Source of the DNA: Bacteroidales bacterium
GTDB lineage: Bacteria; Bacteroidota; Bacteroidia; Bacteroidales; F082
DNA length: 64,000 nucleotides
Direction of reading: 5' to 3'
Assembly (NCBI GenBank): GCA_030683155.1
Contig: JAUXMV010000107.1
Coordinates: 25,821 to 89,820, forward strand
The notes beneath the pieces were generated by a model. The model was not told the DNA's origin and did no database searches. It worked only from the letters and a program-made list of their open reading frames with translations. Position numbers and translations under genes: made by a program. Shown piece by piece: positions 1 through 7,718 of the stretch (within the stretch, counting starts at the first letter, position 1; every line of letters begins with the position of its first letter).

Positions 1-147
1 GTGTTTTAAAAGTTATGAATTCAAATTATATCGAAAAAAGGGTGGTCAATAAATAACCCGAAATAAACTAAAGGTTATTTTTTTTGGAAAATGTAACTTT
101 TGACTTCATTCTTCGTCATTGAGAAGTTATAACTTAAAAATGATCCC

Positions 148-885
148 ATGAAGACAATGAAATTTAATTTAAAAATGCAGGTTTTTGTCGTTTTACTTAT
201 GGTATTTCAACTTTTTTCTGCATGTTCATATGCTGATCCATTTGCTGTAAGAGGCAGTGGAAACAAGCAAGTTGAAGAAAGAAATGTAAGAAGTTTTGTC
301 GCAATCGATGTTAGCGGAGGCTTCGAAGTCATTCTGAAACAAGGCTCAGCTGAAGCCTTGACAATTGAAGCTGATGATAACCTGATGAAACTTATCGTTA
401 CTGAAGTCAGAGGCGGGGAATTGAAAATTTACACCGAAGGAAATGTATCTCCCAAAACGAAAATGAAGGCTTATGTCACTTTCGTAAAACTCGATGAAAT
501 TGATCTGAGTGGTGCTGTAAAACTTCGTGCTGAAAACAAATTGACTTTCAACAGATTAAGCATTGAAGGCAGTGGTGCCAGTGATATTGAACTGGATCTT
601 TCAGCAGATAGAATTGAAGCTGATTTAAGCGGAGCAAGCAAAATAAATCTTTCTGGCTCATCTCCTAAAGTTGAACTTGAGTGTTCAGGTGCTTCCAAAA
701 TCTACGCGAGTGGTCTGGAAGCAACATCAATTCGCCTTGATCTAAGTGGCGCTTCCTATGCAGAAGTTTTTGCCACTGAATCACTGATAGTTGACGCATC
801 CGGCGCATCCACAATTCGCTACAAAGGCAATCCGGAAAGGCTCGTTACAAACACTTCCGGAGCTTCCAAAGTATCAAAGTTTTAA
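148..885 (+). CDS. DUF2807 (GIN-domain) lipoprotein
   Basis: The 245-residue protein starts with a lipoprotein signal whose lipobox reads FSAC, with Cys26 as the predicted lipidated residue, so it should be anchored in an envelope membrane. The rest is a right-handed beta-helix-like sequence with the phrases LSGAxx and SGASxx repeated about every 18-20 residues from residue 125 to the end. This is typical of the DUF2807 family, also called the putative autotransporter adhesin head GIN domain. The family is common in Bacteroidota and its function is unsettled. It stands alone and converges with the DUF3108 gene across a hairpin terminator. The family call is firm; an adhesin or envelope-stress role is only inference. 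Confidence 0.85.
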   Translation: MKTMKFNLKMQVFVVLLMVFQLFSACSYADPFAVRGSGNKQVEERNVRSFVAIDVSGGFEVILKQGSAEALTIEADDNLMKLIVTEVRGGELKIYTEGNVSPKTKMKAYVTFVKLDEIDLSGAVKLRAENKLTFNRLSIEGSGASDIELDLSADRIEADLSGASKINLSGSSPKVELECSGASKIYASGLEATSIRLDLSGASYAEVFATESLIVDASGASTIRYKGNPERLVTNTSGASKVSKF

Positions 886-894
886 ATAAACGAA

Positions 895-940
895 ACAAAA
901 AAAATAAGTACAGTTGTGAAAATGGCTGTGCTTTTTTATT
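895..940. terminator. bidirectional hairpin terminator
   Basis: An 8-bp stem (906-913 with 926-933, one G-T pair) is flanked by an A-run on the left and a T-run on the right. It lies between two convergent genes, so it can serve both strands. Confidence 0.6.
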
Positions 941-948
941 TATGAGAG

Positions 949-1785
949 CTAGTAAACGATCGAATTCAGTGGGTGTTTTAGGTTTTCAAATCCTGAAAGA
1001 TTAACTTTAATGCTTCCAACAGTGATTTTAGCCTCAATCATAACCGGAATCTTATTTTTATCATTGGTGACCCATACAAATAATTGTTCGCCTGCCCTGA
1101 ACATCGTGCCTTTTTCGAGCAAAGCGCTGAATTTTATGCAATTGTATTTTTTTCCATCGCGGTTTTTATAAGTTTCATATCCATGAAATACAATCGGTAA
1201 AGTGAAAACGACCCCATCAAGAATCATTTCAATTCCAAGTGTATCATTCATTTTCATGTTTTTGAAATCCATCGAACGTACAAAATATGTTGCTGTCAGA
1301 ACATCGAGCGTCTTTGATGTAATTGAAATTGTGTCAATGCTTCGCGCTTTTCTTGTTTCTTCCGAAATGGCCGTTACACTTAGATTCTGATGATCGAAAG
1401 TGTAGTCATTGAAAATTACATAACCACCTTCATGCGTATGCCGCTTGAATCTGACAGGCTTCAGGCCTTTGTGGCTGCTGATGACCTCAAAAGTATCTCT
1501 TACTTTAAAAAACCAGTCGAATTTTCGAAATGACATTCCAGTACTAAAGAAATGCCATGCATTTTCATCGTTATTTTTTATAGCTTTTGCCTTAAAATCT
1601 ACCTTTCCGGCATCTATCCATATCAATCCCCAATGATAAGAAACTGTGTATTCCAGATATTCTTCATCTCCGAAAGCCCATGAATTTTCAATCTTGCTTT
1701 GTGCTGTAGATTTCGAAATGCCGACAAATACTAGCAAAAACAGGATTGATAAAAGTTTCAGTGATAAAGAAAAGCTGGTTGACAT
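949..1785 (-). CDS. DUF3108 domain-containing secreted protein
   Basis: This is a 278-residue protein with a hydrophobic N-terminal segment ending near residue 29 (STAQ), consistent with a Sec signal peptide. The remainder matches the DUF3108 pattern: an early stretch reading EYTVSYHWGLIWIDAGKV, then alternating beta strands and a lipocalin-like layout to the end. DUF3108 proteins are periplasmic or outer-membrane associated in Bacteroidota and have no established biochemical role. The gene is monocistronic by position, with a divergent transporter gene on one side and a convergent lipoprotein gene on the other. Confidence 0.8.
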   Translation of the reverse strand: MSTSFSLSLKLLSILFLLVFVGISKSTAQSKIENSWAFGDEEYLEYTVSYHWGLIWIDAGKVDFKAKAIKNNDENAWHFFSTGMSFRKFDWFFKVRDTFEVISSHKGLKPVRFKRHTHEGGYVIFNDYTFDHQNLSVTAISEETRKARSIDTISITSKTLDVLTATYFVRSMDFKNMKMNDTLGIEMILDGVVFTLPIVFHGYETYKNRDGKKYNCIKFSALLEKGTMFRAGEQLFVWVTNDKNKIPVMIEAKITVGSIKVNLSGFENLKHPLNSIVY

Positions 1786-1932
1786 TACAGGTCAATTTGA
1801 TCAAACGAAATTAGTTGTTTTTAATCATTGAGTAAAATTAGTGATGCTAAACTTAATAGTTTTTTAAAATTCAATGCAATTTTGCGATCTTTCATTTAAC
1901 TTTTATTTAGATTCTTTCTAAATAGAAAAGCA

Positions 1933-1940
1933 TAGTTTTG
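1933..1940 (+). promoter_or_regulatory. candidate Bacteroidota -7 element (TAGTTTTG)
   Basis: An exact TAnnTTTG match sits about 20 bp before the AbgT-family start codon. No clear TTTG -33 element is visible at the usual spacing. Confidence 0.35.
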
Positions 1941-1960
1941 CCCTGAAGGATTTTATTTAT

Positions 1961-3499
1961 ATGAAAGAAAACACTCCAAAGCCGTCAGGTTTATTCAATG
2001 CTTTTTTGCATTATGTTGAGAAAATAGGAAATGCGCTGCCACATCCGGCAACGCTATTTGCCATGTTTGCTGGGCTGATCATTGTTTTATCATGGGTAGC
2101 GGCTCAGTTTAGTCTTGAGGTTACTCATCCCGGCACAGGCGATTTGATCCGTCCATTCAATCTTATATCTATCGAAGGATTGCATCTGATTTTGAAGAAG
2201 ATGGTGACAAATTTTACTGAGTTTGCACCTTTGGGGGTTGTTTTGGTAGCCATGCTGGGGATCGGAATAGCGGAGGGAAGTGGATTGATTGGAACAGCTC
2301 TTCGGTTGTTGGTGCTTTCATCGCCTCGTAAAATTCTGACATTTGTCATCGTTTTTTCAGGAATAATGTCCAACACAGCAAGTGAAGTCGGTTATGTTTT
2401 GCTGATTCCTTTAAGTGCAATTATTTTTCTGGCGGTGGGTCGTCATCCTATTGCTGGTATGGCTGCAGCCTTTGCCGGTGTTTCGGGCGGTTATAGTGCC
2501 AATTTGTTGCTTGGAACGATTGACCCTTTGCTTGCTGGTTTATCGCAGGAAGCAGCGCACATCATCGACATGAATTATATGGTTAATCCGGCAGCTAATT
2601 ACTATTTTCTGGTTGTTTCAACATTTTTTATTGCTTTTGCGGGTACATGGGTCACAGAGAAAATTGTGGAGCCGAGGTTAGGGAGTTATTCAGGTGATGC
2701 AGTGCCTGATGAAATTAAGAAGTTGAACAGTGCTGAGCGAAAAGGCTTGTGGTATGCCTTGGTAACAGCCATCATTTTTGGTGCAATTTTACTGCTTGGA
2801 ACACTACCTTCAAATGGATTTTTGCGTGATCCTTCCACAGGAAGTTTGCTTCATTCGCCTTTTATGAGTGGGATTGTGGCAATATTGTTTATTTCGGCAG
2901 CTCTTATGGGTATTGCTTATGGCATTGGTGCCGGAACAATAAAAAATGATTCCGATGTGATGAAAGGCATGGGAAAATCCATGGAAACGATGGGTACTTA
3001 TATCGTTTTGGTGTTTTTTGCAGCACAGTTTGTAGCCTATTTCAGATGGACTAATTTAGGACTCATTTTTGCCATTGAAGGCGCAGGATTGCTGCAATCT
3101 TCCGGATTGGGCAGCATTCCACTCATGATAGGTTTTATTATTCTCACCGGATTAATTAATCTGGTCATGGGAAGCGCTTCTGCAAAATGGACGATTATGG
3201 CGCCAGTTTTTATTCCAATGTTTATGCTGTTGGGATACAGTCCTGAGCTTACACAAGTCGTTTACCGTATCGGTGATTCTGTCACAAACATCATCTCTCC
3301 AATGATGTCATATTTTGCTCTTATTGTGGCTTTTATGCAGAAATATGACAAAAAGGCGGGTATTGGAACAATCATTTCTGTGATGTTGCCATACACCTTT
3401 GTTTTTACAATTGTATGGACAGTTTTACTGATTTTATGGATGACATTTGGGTGGCCAATCGGACCTGATGCACCGCTCGCTTATCCTGTTGGAAACTAA
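1961..3499 (+). CDS. AbgT family transporter
   Basis: This 512-residue inner-membrane protein has about 11-13 hydrophobic segments. Family features include the opening [19 protein letters not shown], an internal region reading [20 protein letters not shown], and the late [18 protein letters not shown] segment with the conserved polar residues of this fold. AbgT members were first described as p-aminobenzoyl-glutamate importers, and several act as proton-driven sulfonamide exporters, so the substrate here is open. The length is normal for the family. It stands alone on this strand, and its last four bases overlap the end of the convergent exchanger gene. Confidence 0.88.
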   Translation: MKENTPKPSGLFNAFLHYVEKIGNALPHPATLFAMFAGLIIVLSWVAAQFSLEVTHPGTGDLIRPFNLISIEGLHLILKKMVTNFTEFAPLGVVLVAMLGIGIAEGSGLIGTALRLLVLSSPRKILTFVIVFSGIMSNTASEVGYVLLIPLSAIIFLAVGRHPIAGMAAAFAGVSGGYSANLLLGTIDPLLAGLSQEAAHIIDMNYMVNPAANYYFLVVSTFFIAFAGTWVTEKIVEPRLGSYSGDAVPDEIKKLNSAERKGLWYALVTAIIFGAILLLGTLPSNGFLRDPSTGSLLHSPFMSGIVAILFISAALMGIAYGIGAGTIKNDSDVMKGMGKSMETMGTYIVLVFFAAQFVAYFRWTNLGLIFAIEGAGLLQSSGLGSIPLMIGFIILTGLINLVMGSASAKWTIMAPVFIPMFMLLGYSPELTQVVYRIGDSVTNIISPMMSYFALIVAFMQKYDKKAGIGTIISVMLPYTFVFTIVWTVLLILWMTFGWPIGPDAPLAYPVGN

Positions 3500-4452
3500 T
3501 TGTAATTGATCGAATAGAATACAAATATTACATAAATTATTAACAAAAGGATTCCTTCTCTTCTTGAGAGGTGGAGTCCTTTTCCAATGTAAATAAGTGC
3601 AAGCAGCGCTAGGTTTGCAAACAAAACCATGGCAACTTCAGCATTCATCTTCACATCAAACTTCAAAGGGAAAATGATTGCACTTGTACCCAAAACCACA
3701 AAAATATTGATGATATTCGAGCCAAGCACATTGCCCATCACAATGCCAACATTTTTTTTAAGGGCAGCAACAACGCCAGTTGCAAGTTCAGGCAAAGAAG
3801 TAGCTGCAGCAACAATGGTAAGTCCTACAGCTGATTCACTTAGGCCTAATGCCGCAGCAACCGCCAAGGCACCTTCTGAAACCCATTCGCCGCCAAAATA
3901 GAGGCCGAGCAGACCGGCTACCAACAAAAGAATTGTTTTCGGGATGGAATCAGGTTGCTTTTTATCTATTAAAATATCCGATTCGATTGGTTTGCCTGAA
4001 CGTAAAGTGAGAAAAATATAAAGTCCAAACATGATCAAAAGGATGATTCCATCAAGGCGGGTCAGTATTTTTGGAAGTCCAATAAGGTAGCCGTTGGCAG
4101 CAAGGGCAAAAAAAAGTATTGCAAATACGCCAATCGGTAAATCACGTTGAACGGATATTTTTTCAATATTCATCGGAAAAATCACAGCGGTGACTCCTAA
4201 AATAAGAAAGATATTCATAATGTTGCTGCCCAGCACATTGCCTACTGCCAGATCGCTGCTGCCTTTCAGCGATGCAAAAACATTGATGACCAATTCAGGG
4301 AGCGAGGTGCCAAAAGCCACCACTGTCAACCCAATCACCATTGACGATAAATTTGCTCTTATTCCAAGAGAAACAGCACCATCAACCAACCAGTTAGCGC
4401 CGAGAATGAGCAACACAAACCCAACGATAAAAAGAATGTATATAAGTTCCAT
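3496..4452 (-). CDS. calcium/sodium antiporter (CaCA superfamily, YrbG-like)
   Basis: This 318-residue membrane protein has ten predicted helices arranged as two inverted halves. Each half carries the cation-binding alpha repeat: [15 protein letters not shown] near residue 41 and [17 protein letters not shown] near residue 207. Each repeat is followed by a GNVLGSNI(M/I)NIF segment. These features define the Na/Ca exchanger family, which usually extrudes Ca2+ in exchange for Na+ or H+ across the inner membrane. The gene lies 33 bp downstream of the YggS-type gene and may share its transcript. Family assignment is firm; ion specificity is inferred. Confidence 0.92.
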   Translation of the reverse strand: MELIYILFIVGFVLLILGANWLVDGAVSLGIRANLSSMVIGLTVVAFGTSLPELVINVFASLKGSSDLAVGNVLGSNIMNIFLILGVTAVIFPMNIEKISVQRDLPIGVFAILFFALAANGYLIGLPKILTRLDGIILLIMFGLYIFLTLRSGKPIESDILIDKKQPDSIPKTILLLVAGLLGLYFGGEWVSEGALAVAAALGLSESAVGLTIVAAATSLPELATGVVAALKKNVGIVMGNVLGSNIINIFVVLGTSAIIFPLKFDVKMNAEVAMVLFANLALLALIYIGKGLHLSRREGILLLIIYVIFVFYSINYN

Positions 4453-4485
4453 TGTTAGTTTCTTAAGATTTTCCGAAGTATGAGA

Positions 4486-5160
4486 TCATTTTGTGTAATT
4501 CCTTTCGCCGAATATGCTGCTCCCGATTCGAACGATAGTCGAACCTTCTTCAATAGCAATGAGATAGTCGCCCGACATGCCCATCGAGATTTCGTTAAAA
4601 CCATCTTTGCCGTGAAAATGTTCGTCTTTAATGATTTCAAAATACTTTCTGAGTTGTTTGAATTCTTTTCTAACCTGATCTTCGTTTTCAGTAAAGGTCG
4701 CCATTCCCATAACACCTTTTATATGAATGTTTTGCATTTTCTCTTTTTCGATTGCATTAAGAAGTTCCTTTGCTTCCGAAAGATCGAGGCCGAATTTGGT
4801 TTCTTCTTCGGCAATATGAAACTGAAGGAGGCAGGGAACAATTCTTTCAACTTTTTCGCCCTGTTTGTTAATTTCTCTCAACAACTTAAGGCTGTCAACT
4901 GACTCGATCAAACCAACGAAAGGTGCGATGAATTTCACTTTGTTGGTTTGTAAATGTCCGATAAAGTGCCACTGAATATCTGAAGGAAGCTCTTGCTGCT
5001 TTCTGATAATTTCCTGGGCTTTGTTTTCTCCAAAATGCCTTTGACCAGCATCATAAGCTTCCATAATCGCTGCATTGGGCATCGTTTTCGATACTGCAAC
5101 CAATTTTATGTGTGAAGGAATTGTTTGCAGGATTGATGCTAGATTTTCTTTTACTGACAT
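4486..5160 (-). CDS. YggS/PROSC family pyridoxal-phosphate homeostasis protein
   Basis: A 224-residue protein of the single-domain PLP-binding TIM-barrel family (YggS, PLPBP). The PLP lysine is Lys25 in LVAVSKTMP. Further family marks are FGENKAQE, WHFIGHLQTNKV, MGMATF, and the C-terminal phosphate-binding SMGMSGDY plus VRIGSSIFG. The protein buffers and delivers pyridoxal phosphate and affects amino-acid metabolism; it is not known to be a classical enzyme. An in-frame ATG 33 bp upstream would add eleven residues, but the family starts at MSVKENL, so I chose 5160. An exact -7 promoter element lies about 42 bp upstream of that start. Confidence 0.92.
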   Translation of the reverse strand: MSVKENLASILQTIPSHIKLVAVSKTMPNAAIMEAYDAGQRHFGENKAQEIIRKQQELPSDIQWHFIGHLQTNKVKFIAPFVGLIESVDSLKLLREINKQGEKVERIVPCLLQFHIAEEETKFGLDLSEAKELLNAIEKEKMQNIHIKGVMGMATFTENEDQVRKEFKQLRKYFEIIKDEHFHGKDGFNEISMGMSGDYLIAIEEGSTIVRIGSSIFGERNYTK

Positions 5161-5201
5161 GGTAAAATGCAAATTTTTGGGTTGAAATTTCAATCAGACT
5201 G

Positions 5202-5209
5202 CAAAATTA
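5202..5209 (-). promoter_or_regulatory. candidate -7 element (TAATTTTG) for the YggS-type gene
   Basis: An exact TAnnTTTG match on the minus strand lies about 42 bp before the chosen start at 5160. It also sits upstream of the alternative start at 5193, but by only 9 bp. Confidence 0.35.
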
Positions 5210-5427
5210 GACAATTCCAGCCAAAGGATAGGTTTTTGCTTTTTCTTAAGGGTTTTCTTAGCGTTAATGTGAGGAATATTATAGCTTTTCGAATTTTCGC
5301 AAAACTAATACCAATCAAAAACTTTGAAACATGAGAATCAAACTTGTCAAAACATCATTTCTGATCTGAAAACTTTCTGATACAATTTCACTTATAAATG
5401 TGCTCTTTATCTATGTATAGGTTCGTG

Positions 5428-5457
5428 TCTCCTTGGTAGTAATCTGAGCAATAGCTA
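5428..5457 (+). repeat. intergenic direct repeat, copy 1
   Basis: This 30-bp sequence begins TCTCCTTGGTAGT and ends AATAGCTA. It matches 26 of 30 positions in the copy at 5598-5627. Confidence 0.6.
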
Positions 5458-5597
5458 CTTCACAAAGCTACGCAAAGAAGCACGAAGATACACAAAGAGA
5501 TTAGATTCAATATCAACAAAACATTCCCCTGCACATCAAAGTAGATTTTGCCTATTCTCGCAAATATTAATTCATTTTTTCTTTGTGTAACTTTATA

Positions 5598-5627
5598 TCT
5601 CCTTGGTGGTACTCTGTGTAATAGCTA
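5598..5627 (+). repeat. intergenic direct repeat, copy 2
   Basis: The second copy, offset by 170 bp from the first, begins TCTCCTTGGTGGT and ends AATAGCTA. Words of this type recur in intergenic DNA of many Bacteroidota; their function is unknown. Confidence 0.6.
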
Positions 5628-5718
5628 TTGAAAAAAGAGATAATGGATTCTGAATCCGAAAAGCTTTCGGATCAAAAAAATCCTCAGCATATCGAAGTAA
5701 GATATAGCTATTTGTTGT

Positions 5719-5755
5719 TTTGCCAGATTACAATCAGTCATAAAGCTTATTTTTG
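5719..5755 (+). promoter_or_regulatory. candidate Bacteroidota promoter
   Basis: A TATTTTTG element at 5748-5755 is preceded by TTTG at 5719-5722. The 25-bp spacer is longer than the usual 19-21 bp. The -7 element lies about 20 bp before the LTA-synthase-like start codon. Confidence 0.35.
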
Positions 5756-5774
5756 CAGATATTTTTGAATCAGG

Positions 5775-7634
5775 ATGCGTTATTTTTTTGTTTCTCTTTT
5801 TAAGTTGCTGGCATTTTGGATGTTGTTTTTCGCACTGGAACGCAGCATTTTTCTGATGTACTACAATCACCTGATTATTGCTGATGGAATATCATTCAGT
5901 GAAGTGATCATCGTCTTTTTTTATGCGTTGAAGCTGGATTTTTCGACCGCAGCTTATTTAGTTTTTCTTCCGTATTTATTGCTTTTGATTTCATTCTTTA
6001 CTGCTAAACGATGGCCGCCAAAGATGATGAACATTTACACGCTGGTTGTTCTTATTCTCTATAGTTTGCTTGCAAGCGCAGAGCTTGGCCTCTATGCGGA
6101 ATGGAAAACAAAACTTTCGTACAAGGCATTGGCATATCTGAAAAATCCTTCAGAGATTTTCAATTCTATATCAACAGTAGAATTTTCCCTTTTGCTTTTC
6201 CTTTGGGTTCTCACTTTTGGAACAGCCTTTTGGGTTTATCTTAAGTTTTTTTCACCAGGAAAGAGAAGTCGGCCGGATTTGGGCTTAAAACCAGTATTTG
6301 CAGCATTGATTTCGCTTCCGGTTTTATTTTTTGGCGCTCGTGGTGGATTGAGCGCGATTCCGGTAAGTACAAGTTCAGCCTATTTCAGCAAGCACAATAT
6401 TCTTAATCTGACGGCTGTGAATCCGCTGTATAATATGGGGGTTAATCTGCTCAATACCATGAGTTTTGACAAGGAAAATATTTTTAAAACCATGCCTGAG
6501 AATGAAGCAATTACTATTGTAAAAAAGCTTCATTTGGTTGAAAAAGACACTACAATCAGTATTTTAAAGACCTCAAAACCAAATATCGTCATTGTCCTTC
6601 TCGAAAGTTTTTCGGCTGATTTGATAGAGTCGCTTGGAGGTGAGCTTGGCATAACGCCACATTTCAGGGAATTGGAAAAAGATGGATTGTTGTTTACAAA
6701 TTTCTATGCCAGTGCCAACCGCTCACAGCAGGCGATGGGATCCATTTATGCTGGTTTGCCCGGCATTCCTATCACAACTATCACCAATCATCCCGAGAAA
6801 TATGCTGCACTGCCTTCTTTTGCGAAAGACCTGAAGAAGGAAGGCTATTTTACTGGTTTTTATTTTGGAGGACAACTTAATTACGGAAATATTTTATCGT
6901 ATCTCATTTATAATGAATTAGATATAATTGTTGAAGGAAAAGATCTTCCTTCACAAATGATACGGGGAAAACTTGGTGTTCATGATGGAGTGCTGCTTCC
7001 TTATTTTGCAGATGAACTTTCAAAACATACTGAACCATTTTTCAGTGTTGTTTTCACACTAAGCTCCCATGCGCCTTATGATTTCCCAATGGAACACAGC
7101 ATTCAGTGGCCGGTTTTGGAGAAAGAGTTTGTTAATTCTGCGCATTACACCGATAAAGCCCTCGGAGCATTTTTCGATAAAGTGAAAAAGACTTCATGGT
7201 TTGAGAATACACTATTTGTAATCATGGCCGATCACAGCAAAAACACCTACCGAAATCACCCGCTGGAGAGTTTTGAGTATCATAAGATTCCTCTATTACT
7301 TTATGGGCCTGCTTTAAAGGATTCTCTTTTGGGTACAACATTTGATTTGATTTGCGGCAACACTGACTTTACAACAACATTTTTAAAGCAACTTGGAATG
7401 AATGCAGATGCTTATTTATGGAGCAAGGATGTTTTCAATCCTCATTATAAACCATTTGCTTTTTTTGAGCTTAACGAAGGGCTTGGGTGGAAAAGGCCTG
7501 AAGGTCATTTTGTTTGGGATAAGTTTGCAGATCGCTATCACCAAAAACAACTGCCATCTGAAAAGGAGGCGGAAATTTTGCTGGAGGGAAAGGCCTACTT
7601 ACAGGTTTTATTCGGTGAATTTTTAGAATATTGA
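5775..7634 (+). CDS. LTA synthase family protein (membrane sulfatase-fold phosphotransferase)
   Basis: The 619-residue protein has five N-terminal membrane segments (roughly residues 7-30, 42-62, 70-90, 130-152 and 172-190) and a large periplasmic sulfatase-fold domain from about residue 262. Fold marks are NIVIVLLESFSADL (metal-binding Glu), ANRSQQAMGSIYAGLP with the nucleophile position, SSHAPYDFP, and MADHSKNTY. Homologues in Gram-positives polymerise glycerol phosphate; Gram-negative relatives such as OpgB transfer phosphoglycerol to glycans. Substrate here is unknown. The residue after the conserved Arg (about 317) is Ser, where I recall Thr in most relatives. It is a single gene ending in a strong shared terminator. 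Confidence 0.85.
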   Translation: MRYFFVSLFKLLAFWMLFFALERSIFLMYYNHLIIADGISFSEVIIVFFYALKLDFSTAAYLVFLPYLLLLISFFTAKRWPPKMMNIYTLVVLILYSLLASAELGLYAEWKTKLSYKALAYLKNPSEIFNSISTVEFSLLLFLWVLTFGTAFWVYLKFFSPGKRSRPDLGLKPVFAALISLPVLFFGARGGLSAIPVSTSSAYFSKHNILNLTAVNPLYNMGVNLLNTMSFDKENIFKTMPENEAITIVKKLHLVEKDTTISILKTSKPNIVIVLLESFSADLIESLGGELGITPHFRELEKDGLLFTNFYASANRSQQAMGSIYAGLPGIPITTITNHPEKYAALPSFAKDLKKEGYFTGFYFGGQLNYGNILSYLIYNELDIIVEGKDLPSQMIRGKLGVHDGVLLPYFADELSKHTEPFFSVVFTLSSHAPYDFPMEHSIQWPVLEKEFVNSAHYTDKALGAFFDKVKKTSWFENTLFVIMADHSKNTYRNHPLESFEYHKIPLLLYGPALKDSLLGTTFDLICGNTDFTTTFLKQLGMNADAYLWSKDVFNPHYKPFAFFELNEGLGWKRPEGHFVWDKFADRYHQKQLPSEKEAEILLEGKAYLQVLFGEFLEY

Positions 7635-7646
7635 GTTTATTAACTA

Positions 7647-7690
7647 AAAAATGGGATAAAAAGCCATTCAAACTTTTTACCCCATTTATT
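7647..7690. terminator. strong bidirectional terminator
   Basis: A 14-bp stem (7650-7663 with 7673-7686, one mismatched or wobble pair) has a 9-nt loop and is flanked by A and T runs. It separates the convergent LTA-synthase-like and T9SS cargo genes. Confidence 0.8.
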
Positions 7691-7718
7691 ATGAGTGTTT
7701 TAACGCCTTCTAGATTGT

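Larger units (their letters stand above)
5210..5774. other. non-coding interval with degenerate repeat
   Basis: No convincing gene lies between the YggS-type gene and the LTA-synthase-like gene. The interval contains two copies of an imperfect 30-bp repeat (5428-5457 and 5598-5627). Between them is a stretch of CAAAG-type phrases (5461-5500) that reads on the other strand as repeated CTTTGTG/CTTTGCG words. The 65-bp end nearest the gene carries the promoter element described separately. Confidence 0.5.

Noticed and set aside
1..147. Gene fragment at the left window edge
   Set aside because: No frame continues from the edge with recognisable protein; it appears to be the leader of the DUF2807 gene.
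4480..4902. 140-codon plus-strand frame opposite the YggS-type gene
   Set aside because: It is antisense to a conserved gene and its Phe-rich sequence is typical of a shadow frame.
5775..7634. Lipoteichoic acid synthesis locus
   Set aside because: The organism is Gram-negative by every other sign and no other teichoic acid gene is present.
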